Assembly (NCBI GenBank): GCA_937925385.1
Contig: CALEWN010000364.1
Span: 1-14,251, forward strand
Reading direction: 5' to 3'
From: an uncultured Senegalimassilia sp.
GTDB taxonomy: Bacteria > Actinomycetota > Coriobacteriia > Coriobacteriales > Eggerthellaceae
Length of the DNA stretch: 14,251 nt
This document shows, one piece after another, positions 1-5,954 of the stretch (position 1 is the first letter of the stretch; the number at the start of each line of letters is the position of its first letter). A program made the position numbers and the translations under genes. The notes beneath the pieces were generated by a model. It was not told where the DNA came from and did not search any database. It saw nothing but the letters and a program-made list of their open reading frames with translations.

Positions 1-2
1 TT

Positions 3-716
3 TTGGCTGGCCAGCGTGGTCTTATCGCGCAGTATGCCGCCGACTACCCCAACATCAACTACCTGGTCAAGATGAACTCCAAGACCAACCTGGTCAAGAC
101 CGCCCAGGAAGATCCGTACAGCCCGCAGCTGTACGACCTGGAGGCCGTGCTGGCCATGCGCGAGAACGGCGTGAACATCGTGGGCCTGGGCTACACCATC
201 TACCTGGGCAGCGAGTACGAGTCCACCATGATGGCCGAAGCCGGCGAGCTCATCGCCCAGGCCCATGCCAACGGCCTGCTGGTCGTGCTGTGGATCTACC
301 CGCGCGGCAAGGCCGTCACCGCTGAGAAGGACCCGGACCTGATCGCCGGCGCCGCCGGCGTCGCGCTGTGCCTGGGCGCCGACTTCGTGAAGGTCAACCC
401 GCCCAAGCCCGAGGGCGACGACAAGCGCACGCCTGCCGAGGCCCTGAAGGTCGCTTCCATGGCTGCAGGCCGCACCGGCCTGGTTTGCGCCGGCGGTTCC
501 ACCGTTGACGCCGAGACGTTCCTGACCCAGCTGCACGACCAGATCCACGTGGGCGGCGCCGACGGCAACGCCACCGGCCGCAACATCCACCAGCGCAGCC
601 TGGACGAGGCCGTTCGTCTGACGAAGGCCATCAGCGCCATCACGCTGGCCGACTACACCGTTGCCGACGCCCTGAAGGTGTTCAACGGCGAGGCCGACTT
701 CGCCTGGGAGGACTAG
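3..716 (+). CDS. fbaB: Class I fructose-bisphosphate aldolase, DhnA/FbaB type (5' end missing)
   Basis: This gene cleaves fructose 1,6-bisphosphate reversibly to dihydroxyacetone phosphate and glyceraldehyde 3-phosphate in glycolysis/gluconeogenesis, in the cytoplasm. The reading frame is open to the window edge; the TTG at its first codon is probably not the start, and the N-terminus (roughly 60-110 residues judging from FbaB relatives) lies outside. Numbering from the first visible codon, WIYPRG (97-102) matches the YPRG motif carrying the catalytic Tyr of archaeal-type aldolases. Lys130 in GADFVKVNPP is the expected Schiff-base lysine. GGADGNATGRNIHQR (184-198) is the glycine-rich phosphate-binding segment with the conserved GRN..Q. 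The C-terminus is complete and followed by a strong terminator, so the gene ends its transcription unit. A related DeoC/LacD-fold enzyme such as LsrF is the main alternative, but the spacing of motifs favours the aldolase. Confidence 0.88.
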   Translation: MAGQRGLIAQYAADYPNINYLVKMNSKTNLVKTAQEDPYSPQLYDLEAVLAMRENGVNIVGLGYTIYLGSEYESTMMAEAGELIAQAHANGLLVVLWIYPRGKAVTAEKDPDLIAGAAGVALCLGADFVKVNPPKPEGDDKRTPAEALKVASMAAGRTGLVCAGGSTVDAETFLTQLHDQIHVGGADGNATGRNIHQRSLDEAVRLTKAISAITLADYTVADALKVFNGEADFAWED

Positions 717-826
717 CAGTCCAGCCTGATCGAAGGCAAAACCATATCGTTGCTGCAAGCGTCCTGCCGAATCGGCGCGGATCGCTGGCAGGTGGGCCGC
801 TAGGTCCCGACAACGGATAAGCGTCA

Positions 827-859
827 AGCACCCGGAAGGTTCGCCTTCCGGGTGCTTTT
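827..859 (+). terminator. Rho-independent terminator after the aldolase gene
   Basis: A perfect 13 bp stem (827-839 with 844-856) closes a TTCG tetraloop, and the descending arm runs into TTTT (856-859). It lies about 110 bp after the aldolase stop codon with no gene between, and should isolate that gene from the cstA unit downstream. Confidence 0.9.
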
Positions 860-1220
860 GCGTTCGCTCAGTTTTGTTCATATGCCCAAAACGCTATGGA
901 TCCCGATGTTCGCCATGAATGCTTTTCATCACTATTTTGGAAAATGTGTACATTTTCAGCCGCAGAAATCCTACCAAAGCACTACAATAGCTAAGCACGC
1001 AAGACGCGGAGCTAGGCAAGATGCTGAAGGAGTTTGCGGGTTTTTGAGCGATCGAACGGCTATTCAGGCAAGTGTCAAAGGTACCGGCCATCCAGTCGAA
1101 CAGACGGATGCTTCGGGAAAATCCAGGCGTGAGGCGGAGGAACAGGCCGCCGTGCGCGTTGGGGAGCCAGCCCTTCGGTCCGAGGAGCAACCCTCTCGGG
1201 CAAAGGACGAAAAACACTTG
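860..1220 (+). other. Leader/intergenic region before the cstA unit
   Basis: The frame of the following gene stays open upstream to 852, but that end lies inside the terminator hairpin. The upstream part (882-1217) encodes a low-complexity polar stretch with no recognisable fold, and its DNA is visibly more AT-rich at 870-1000 than the flanking genes, so it reads as leader. It holds nested inverted repeats at 934-957 (described separately) and a TACAAT hexamer at 983-988 that could be a -10 box, though no good -35 precedes it at 16-18 bp. An eight-codon open frame at 1021-1047 has GGAG nine bases ahead but no other support. Confidence 0.5.
934..957. promoter_or_regulatory. Overlapping inverted repeats, candidate operator for the cstA unit
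   Basis: Two perfect inverted repeats share an arm: ATTTT-GG-AAAAT at 934-945 and GAAAATGT-GT-ACATTTTC at 940-957 (8 bp arms, 2 bp spacer). They sit in the most AT-rich part of the leader, just upstream of a possible -10 hexamer at 983-988. That is typical placement for a repressor or activator site. It is not a CRP consensus (TGTGA-N6-TCACA), so the E. coli mode of cstA control is not indicated. The binding protein is unknown. Confidence 0.45.
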
Positions 1221-1715
1221 GTGCTGAAGCGTATTCTCGCTGCACACGAGCAATGGTTCGATGTGCGACGGGGATACGAGTACGCCGGCCGCACTTTCCC
1301 CGGGTATGCCGAGTTCCATTCCTATGGCGAAAAGTACGTGCTGGTCAAAAGCGCGAAGCTATGGGAAGTCGACACGCATGAGTATCTGTTCTTCGTCCTC
1401 GCCGATGCCCTGGACGAAACTCAGGTGCGCGATCTTGTGTCGTTCATGGAACATGATGGGCTCAAAAAGGTGGTTCCCAAGCCGAACCACATGTCCTCGG
1501 CCATATCCCTGGTGATCGTCGCGGATTCCTGCACCCAGGAAGCGGCGAAGGCGGTGCGCAAAACGCGCTTCCGCAAGAACTTCGCCCTGGGCATCCGTGG
1601 CTGGGCCGACCTTCGGGTGGCCGTCGCCGACCTCTCTGCGAACCGCGTGATAACGAATGCGGCGGGCAAGCAGCTGAAAACCACGTTGGAGGCGAACCTG
1701 CTGCCGCGTTCCTAA
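1221..1715 (+). CDS. Conserved-looking hypothetical protein, co-oriented with cstA
   Basis: I do not recognise the family. From the GTG at 1221 it is 164 residues, soluble (no signal peptide or membrane helix), mixed alpha/beta in character. It has dense aromatic/charged motifs: FPGYAEFHSYGEKYVLVK (26-43), LWEVDTHEYLFF (47-58), PNHMSSAISLVIVAD (88-102) and KTRFRKNFALGIRGWADLR (114-132). Such a well-ordered sequence suggests a true, conserved protein. The start is uncertain: GTG 1221 and TTG 1218 have AAAGGA 10-13 bases upstream, while GTG 1152 has a better GGAGGA 10 bases upstream and would add 23 polar residues. ATG 882 would add 113 residues of unconvincing composition. The gene ends 30 bp before cstA with no terminator between, so the two are probably co-transcribed. 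A role tied to CstA transport or its regulation is inference only. Confidence 0.7.
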   Translation: MLKRILAAHEQWFDVRRGYEYAGRTFPGYAEFHSYGEKYVLVKSAKLWEVDTHEYLFFVLADALDETQVRDLVSFMEHDGLKKVVPKPNHMSSAISLVIVADSCTQEAAKAVRKTRFRKNFALGIRGWADLRVAVADLSANRVITNAAGKQLKTTLEANLLPRS

Positions 1716-1745
1716 CATCGGAAACGCAAAACAGAAGAGGGTTCC

Positions 1746-3551
1746 ATGAACGCATTGCTTATCCTCCTTGTTGCTGCGATCATCCTGGTCATCGGCTATA
1801 TCTTCTATGGCGGTTGGCTGGCGAAGCAATGGGGGGTCGATCCCAAGAATCCGACTCCGGCACACGAACTGGAAGACGGCGTGGACTACGTTCCCGCGCC
1901 GCCGTACGTGGTGCTGGGTCATCATTTCTCGTCCATCGCCGGCGCCGGCCCCATCAACGGCCCCATCCAGGCGGCCGTGTTCGGCTGGGTGCCCGTGCTG
2001 CTGTGGGTGCTTATCGGCGGCATCTTCTTCGGTGCCATGCACGACTTCGGCAGCTTGTTCGCGTCGCTGCGCCATAAGGGCCAGACGCTGGCCGTCGTGG
2101 TTGCCGAGAACATCGACAATACGGCCAAGAAGCTGTTCTGCATCTTCGCGTACCTGACGTTGCTGCTGGTGGTGGCCGCATTCGCCTCCATCGTGGCGAA
2201 CACGTTCGCCGTGGTGCCCGACCTGGACGGCACGAAGGCCGCCACGAACCTGGCCAACCAGCAGACGGCCATGATCTCGGTGATCTTTATTGGCGTCGCC
2301 GTCGTCTACGGCATCCTCACGCGCGGCCGCAACATCCCCGGCCCGGTGAACATCGCCTCCGCCATCGTGCTGATCGTCATCATGGTGGCCATCGGCTACA
2401 ACCTGCCGCTCATGGGCATCTCCCTGTCGCTGGATTACAACACGTGGATGATCATCCTGGGCGTGTACATCCTGATCGCGTCGGTCGCTCCCGTGTGGAT
2501 TTTGCTGCAGCCCCGTGACTACCTGTCCAGCTACCTGCTGTACGGCATGATCTTGCTGGCCGTCATCGGCATCGTGGGCGCATCCCTCATGGGCGCCGCC
2601 ACGAACCTGCAGATTCCCGCGTTCACCGGCTTCGTCGCCACGAACGCCGCGTTCGATGCCTCCACGGGCCAGGCCCTCGTCGACCAGGCCGGCAAGGCCA
2701 TCACGAACAAGGCCGCCGCTTCGGGTTTCCTGTTCCCGGCGCTGTTCATCACCATCGCCTGCGGCGCCATCTCCGGCTTCCACAGCCTGGTCGCCTCCGG
2801 CACCACGTCCAAGCAGCTAGATAGGGAAGCGGAAGCGCAGCCCATCGGCTACGGCGGCATGCTCATCGAGTGCCTGCTGGCCGTCATCTCGCTGTGCGCC
2901 GTCGGCTTCGTGTGGAGCAAGTACGCCGCGGGCGGCTACGCCTCCCCGACCGCCGTCTTCGCCGACGGCCTGTCCCAGATGCTCGCATGCATCCCCGGCC
3001 TGGCCAATGTGCAGGGCTTGGCATATGCGCTGCTCATCCTGGCTGTTTCCGCGTTCTGCCTGACCTCGCTCGACACCGCCACCCGCCTGGCCCGCTACAT
3101 GTTCCAGGAGCTGTGGACCCCCGTCGACGCGAAGCGCGAGGACCTGACGGGCGTGCGCAAGGCCATGACGAACCCCTACGTCGCCACCATCATCACCGTG
3201 GTCATCGGCGTGTTCCTGGGCATGACCGGCTACACCATCATCTGGCCGCTGTTCGGCGCCGCCAACCAGCTGCTGGCCGCCCTGGCGCTGCTGGCCGTGT
3301 GCGCATGGCTGGGCAATGCGGGCCGCAACAACAAGATGTTCTTCGTGCCCATGGGCTTCATGCTGGCCGCCACGCTCACCTCGCTGGGCATCACGTTCTA
3401 TCAGAAGACTCTGCTCATCATGAAGGGCGGCGACATTTTCGCCCCCGCCGTGCAGGCGCTGCTGGCCGTGCTGCTGTTCGTGCTGGCCGTGGTGCTGGCC
3501 GTCAAGGGCGTGAAGACCATCGTGGCCACCGCCAAGCGCAACGCCGCCTAA
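1746..3551 (+). CDS. cstA: Carbon starvation protein CstA-family transporter
   Basis: This is a polytopic inner-membrane transporter of the CstA/BtsT family, known in enterobacteria for uptake of pyruvate and implicated in peptide uptake during carbon starvation; the substrate here cannot be read from sequence. The 601-residue chain starts at ATG 1746 behind GAAGAGGG. The family hallmark VLGHHFSSIAGAGPINGP covers residues 56-73, followed by FGAMHDFGSLFASLRHKG (95-112). Later motifs typical of the family are SGFHSLVASGTTSKQL and TSLDTATRLARYMFQEL. Hydrophobic segments run through the whole chain (about 14-16). It is roughly 100 residues shorter than the 701-residue E. coli CstA, in line with the shorter Gram-positive forms. 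It is preceded at 30 bp by an unrecognised gene and followed by a terminator. No YbdD-like small partner gene follows, unlike in E. coli. Confidence 0.93.
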   Translation: MNALLILLVAAIILVIGYIFYGGWLAKQWGVDPKNPTPAHELEDGVDYVPAPPYVVLGHHFSSIAGAGPINGPIQAAVFGWVPVLLWVLIGGIFFGAMHDFGSLFASLRHKGQTLAVVVAENIDNTAKKLFCIFAYLTLLLVVAAFASIVANTFAVVPDLDGTKAATNLANQQTAMISVIFIGVAVVYGILTRGRNIPGPVNIASAIVLIVIMVAIGYNLPLMGISLSLDYNTWMIILGVYILIASVAPVWILLQPRDYLSSYLLYGMILLAVIGIVGASLMGAATNLQIPAFTGFVATNAAFDASTGQALVDQAGKAITNKAAASGFLFPALFITIACGAISGFHSLVASGTTSKQLDREAEAQPIGYGGMLIECLLAVISLCAVGFVWSKYAAGGYASPTAVFADGLSQMLACIPGLANVQGLAYALLILAVSAFCLTSLDTATRLARYMFQELWTPVDAKREDLTGVRKAMTNPYVATIITVVIGVFLGMTGYTIIWPLFGAANQLLAALALLAVCAWLGNAGRNNKMFFVPMGFMLAATLTSLGITFYQKTLLIMKGGDIFAPAVQALLAVLLFVLAVVLAVKGVKTIVATAKRNAA

Positions 3552-3604
3552 GCTGCGGTTTCGCTAAAGGGAAGGTCGCGCGATTCTGCGCCTTCTAAGA
3601 CTGG

Positions 3605-3639
3605 AAACCCCGTCGCAACTTCGGTTGCGGCGGGGTTTT
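3605..3639 (+). terminator. Rho-independent terminator after cstA
   Basis: A 15 bp stem (3605-3619 with 3624-3638, one T-G wobble) closes a TTCG tetraloop and runs into TTTT at 3636-3639. The left side begins with AAA, so it may also work weakly for transcripts arriving from the convergent luxR-type gene, about 185 bp away. Confidence 0.88.
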
Positions 3640-3797
3640 CGCGTGTTATGGGGCGTATTAGGTGAGTAGGGCTGCCCGCGGTGGGGAAGCGGGTGAACGG
3701 TTTCGCGGGGTTTGCCGGTTGTCTGCGCAGCCTTCTCGCGGCGCCCCTGCAGCACGTGGCTTTGCACGTGGTGGCGGCCGGGCAAAGGAGCGGGTAT

Positions 3798-3830
3798 GGA
3801 GACGTGGCCGAGTGGAGGGGCGCTACTCCC
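3798..3830 (+). other. tRNA-Ser-like 5' fragment at the end of the luxR-type gene
   Basis: GGAGACGTGGCCGAGTGG (3798-3815) reads like the 5' acceptor strand, positions 8-9 and start of the D arm of a bacterial tRNA-Ser. GCC (3807-3809) can pair with GGC (3819-3821) as a D stem, and CTCCC at 3826-3830 resembles an anticodon-stem 5' strand. No matching 3' half, variable arm or T arm follows, so this is not a functional tRNA. It overlaps the last codons and stop of the luxR-type gene on the other strand. It may be a relic of an integration site or chance. Confidence 0.3.
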
Positions 3831-5454
3831 AGAACAGCTTCGTGAGGCCGACGCGAGATTGCGTGCCGGTTTTCTGGTAGAGCGAGGTCAGGTGCCGTTG
3901 GAGTACGCGCGGGGAGATGCCCATGTCCGTGGCTACGTGCTTGAGCGGGCGCTCGTCGGCGGTGACGGCGGCAAGCACCTCGGTCTCGCGCGGCGTGAGC
4001 GAGAAGCGGCTGGCGAAATCCGCAAGGTGCGCTTCGGGGTCGATGGCGGCATCGTCTGCGGAAGGCGCGGTGCCGGGTGTCGGGCGTTCCGCGGCTTCCG
4101 GCATCCCATCAGCTGCCCTTTTGACGGATGCGTCGCTGTCATCGGGGCCAGGCATGGTGTTGCCCCCGGCAGCAGGCGTGCGCTCGCCGACCGCCGCTTG
4201 ACCAGGCGTGATATTGCCCGCAGAGCCAGGCGCGCCGGCTTGCTGCGCAGCGTACCCTGCGACTTCGTCGACCCTTGGACGTGGTTGCAAGTCCAGCATG
4301 CCTGCAGCGAAGAGCAGCGCGTTGATGCCGATGATCAGGGGAATCAGCAGCACGACCACTGCCATGGGATTCGTCAAATCGATCACCAGCAGCGCGGGTA
4401 CGCCGATTGCGATGGCGGTCACGTTGTTGAGCGCCCGCCCCATGCTGCACCACAGGTCGGGGGCGCGTAGGAACTGCGCTATCCAGATGAACACCGCGGT
4501 GTAGAACGTCGTGAACACGCCTGAGCCTAGGAAGTAGACGACTTCCCCGATGACGTACGGCCCGCCTGCCTCCACCCCGAGCATCGCGCCGACCGAGAGC
4601 AGCATCATCCAGAACATGACGATGCCCAGGTAACGCGCCCGGTGCAGGTCGAACAGCACGCCGCCGGCAAAGCCTCCGACGGCCATCAGAACGCGGGGCG
4701 TTACGTTGGTGTATTGGCTGGTCCAGGGCGAGTCAATGTCTATAAAGGTGTAGAGCGTGTTGAACAGCACGGAAAACAGCAGCACCAAGGCGAAGATCAC
4801 GATGACGGCGGTGCGAGGGGCCATATGGTCGAGACGCCATCCGGCGAACTTGCTGCTTACGAGGTGATTTCCTCCGCGTTGTTCCCGCAATGCGGAAAAG
4901 TCTGCGAGCGCGGATCGGGGCGGCCATATGCGCGCATTGATCGCGCCCAGGGCGATGATTCCCGCGGAAAGCACGACGGCCTCGATCAGGTGGTTCGACG
5001 TGAATTTGAACAAGGGGATCTGCGCGAGCACGCCGAGCGCGTGGCTGCCTCCGATCAGCGTTGCGAATCGCGCGATGTTGCGCGACCTCACGCACGTTGC
5101 CCAGTACGCGGTGGCGCCGGCGAGCCCGATAAGGAAGAACCCACCCGCACCTGTGCACACGATCGCCAGCGGCGAGGATGCGAAAGCGACGCCGACAAGG
5201 CACGCGACCCCAAGGACGGTGACAGCTCCCATGAACACCGGTCGGCCTTTTTCGCCGATAAGACGGTTTTTGAGGGGAAAGGCCAGCAGGCCCAGGGTGC
5301 TGGCGCCTTGGATGGGGAGCTGCGAGAGAAAGGGGCCGTGCCCTCCGGATTGAGCTAGGTTGGTTTGGAAGAACAGCGTCGACTCAAGGAACACGAAGAA
5401 GAACAACGTAAGTGCGCAAAAGAGCAGTCTATTTTCGCGTTTCGCGTTGTCCAT
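3823..5454 (-). CDS. LuxR-type HTH regulator with 12-helix MFS-like membrane domain
   Basis: This is a membrane-anchored transcription factor of a kind expanded in Eggerthellaceae. From ATG 5454 it is 543 residues. Residues 1 to about 391 are strongly hydrophobic with about twelve membrane segments arranged like an MFS permease. Residues 392-482 form a Pro/Gly/Ala/Asp-rich, probably disordered cytoplasmic linker. Residues 483-543 are a LuxR/GerE HTH beginning SLTPRETEVLAAV, with the recognition helix around SPRVLQRHLTSLYQKTGTQSR. I chose 5454 over the upstream ATG at 5481 because GGAAGGAGG lies 6-7 bases ahead of it. No transport role is implied by the fold; the membrane part is probably a sensor, ligand unknown. 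The gene is divergent from the giant surface protein, which is therefore the obvious candidate target. A TACAAT on the minus strand (5494-5499) is a possible -10 box, without a convincing -35. Confidence 0.88.
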   Translation of the reverse strand: MDNAKRENRLLFCALTLFFFVFLESTLFFQTNLAQSGGHGPFLSQLPIQGASTLGLLAFPLKNRLIGEKGRPVFMGAVTVLGVACLVGVAFASSPLAIVCTGAGGFFLIGLAGATAYWATCVRSRNIARFATLIGGSHALGVLAQIPLFKFTSNHLIEAVVLSAGIIALGAINARIWPPRSALADFSALREQRGGNHLVSSKFAGWRLDHMAPRTAVIVIFALVLLFSVLFNTLYTFIDIDSPWTSQYTNVTPRVLMAVGGFAGGVLFDLHRARYLGIVMFWMMLLSVGAMLGVEAGGPYVIGEVVYFLGSGVFTTFYTAVFIWIAQFLRAPDLWCSMGRALNNVTAIAIGVPALLVIDLTNPMAVVVLLIPLIIGINALLFAAGMLDLQPRPRVDEVAGYAAQQAGAPGSAGNITPGQAAVGERTPAAGGNTMPGPDDSDASVKRAADGMPEAAERPTPGTAPSADDAAIDPEAHLADFASRFSLTPRETEVLAAVTADERPLKHVATDMGISPRVLQRHLTSLYQKTGTQSRVGLTKLFWE

Positions 5455-5954
5455 CGCGCCCCTCCTTCCAAGTGTGTCCACATCCTTTTCCTTATTGTAT
5501 CCCTTGTCGCGTTGCCATCGTTTTTCAATTTTTTCCGAAGGGGTTAACTTTGGCCGTGAGTTCTCGGGGGGGCGTCCGCGGTTTGGCTGTTTTGTCCAGA
5601 GGGTCGTTTATACGACCCCCTGACGCCGCTTCACCCACCTGCGAAAACAAATCGTCTAAGTCTCGCGTTCGTAAATACGGCGTGGTTCCGTGTACCCCCT
5701 TTGGGAATGATGTTTAGAGGAGGTGTAGCGGCTCGATGCCGTTTGCACCGCTGGCGCGATGCGCGGTTACGGGCTATGCGCGCGTCCGGCTATCGGCGAG
5801 TGAGGCCGACGTCGGCGGGCGCGATGGCATGGGAGGGCCGTGCGGGAAGGAGCGGGCCCATGAATATGTCAGGGTACCGGAAAAGCCCGAGCGCGCGCAT
5901 ATGCAAGCGCAAGGGGATACGGAAAGCCGCGATGCGGTGGAAGGAGGCGAGGGC
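5455..5954. other. Divergent intergenic region between luxR-type gene and surface protein gene
   Basis: About 500 bp without a convincing gene. The side nearest the regulator (5480-5545) is AT-rich and should hold its promoter. A palindrome at 5601-5618 overlaps a possible promoter for the surface protein (separate entry). If that promoter is used, the surface-protein mRNA has a leader of about 330 nt. Positions 5716-5738 carry a second strong ribosome binding site (AGAGGAGGTG) and ATG in frame with the surface protein, which would add 73 residues before its signal peptide. Another open frame (ATG at 5707 or 5710 to TGA 5956-5958) encodes an Arg-rich chain and ends overlapping the ATG at 5955 as ATGA. 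Neither is accepted as a gene. Confidence 0.5.
5583..5618 (+). promoter_or_regulatory. Candidate promoter with overlapping palindromic operator
   Basis: GGGTCGTTTATACGACCC (5601-5618) is a perfect inverted repeat with 7 bp arms and a TTAT centre. It overlaps a TTTATA hexamer (5607-5612) preceded 18 bp upstream by TTGGCT (5583-5588), which together could be -10 and -35 boxes pointing toward the surface protein. A regulator bound here would occlude the -10 box. The site is also about 110 bp from the predicted start region of the luxR-type gene, so it could serve both. That the neighbouring LuxR protein binds it is inference. Confidence 0.45.

Noticed and set aside
1021..1047. Eight-codon leader peptide (MLKEFAGF)
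   Set aside because: Only a weak GGAG supports it; there are no regulatory codon runs or attenuator hairpins next to it.
852..1220. Upstream extension of the hypothetical gene before cstA
   Set aside because: The open frame begins inside the terminator hairpin and crosses an AT-rich region with operator-like repeats. Its residues look unlike protein until about 1221, though a start at 1152 remains possible.
1359..2783. A 474-codon open frame on the minus strand opposite cstA
   Set aside because: The product is rich in His, Asp, Gln and Arg with no recognisable fold, whereas the plus strand encodes clear CstA motifs.
2870..3598. A 242-codon plus-strand frame overlapping the end of cstA
   Set aside because: It is an out-of-frame shadow with an Arg/His/Pro-rich product, and cstA itself is intact.
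3753..3770. Two CACGTG palindromes spaced 12 bp apart
   Set aside because: They lie between convergent genes, with no promoter to control, and six-base palindromes are expected by chance in GC-rich DNA.
3662..4470. Plus-strand open frames opposite the 3' half of the luxR-type gene
   Set aside because: They have no domain content and are antisense to the HTH and linker, where the minus strand has clear family motifs.
5455..5481. Start of the luxR-type gene at ATG 5481
   Set aside because: The ATG at 5454 has GGAAGGAGG at ideal spacing and that Shine-Dalgarno sequence lies inside the longer version.
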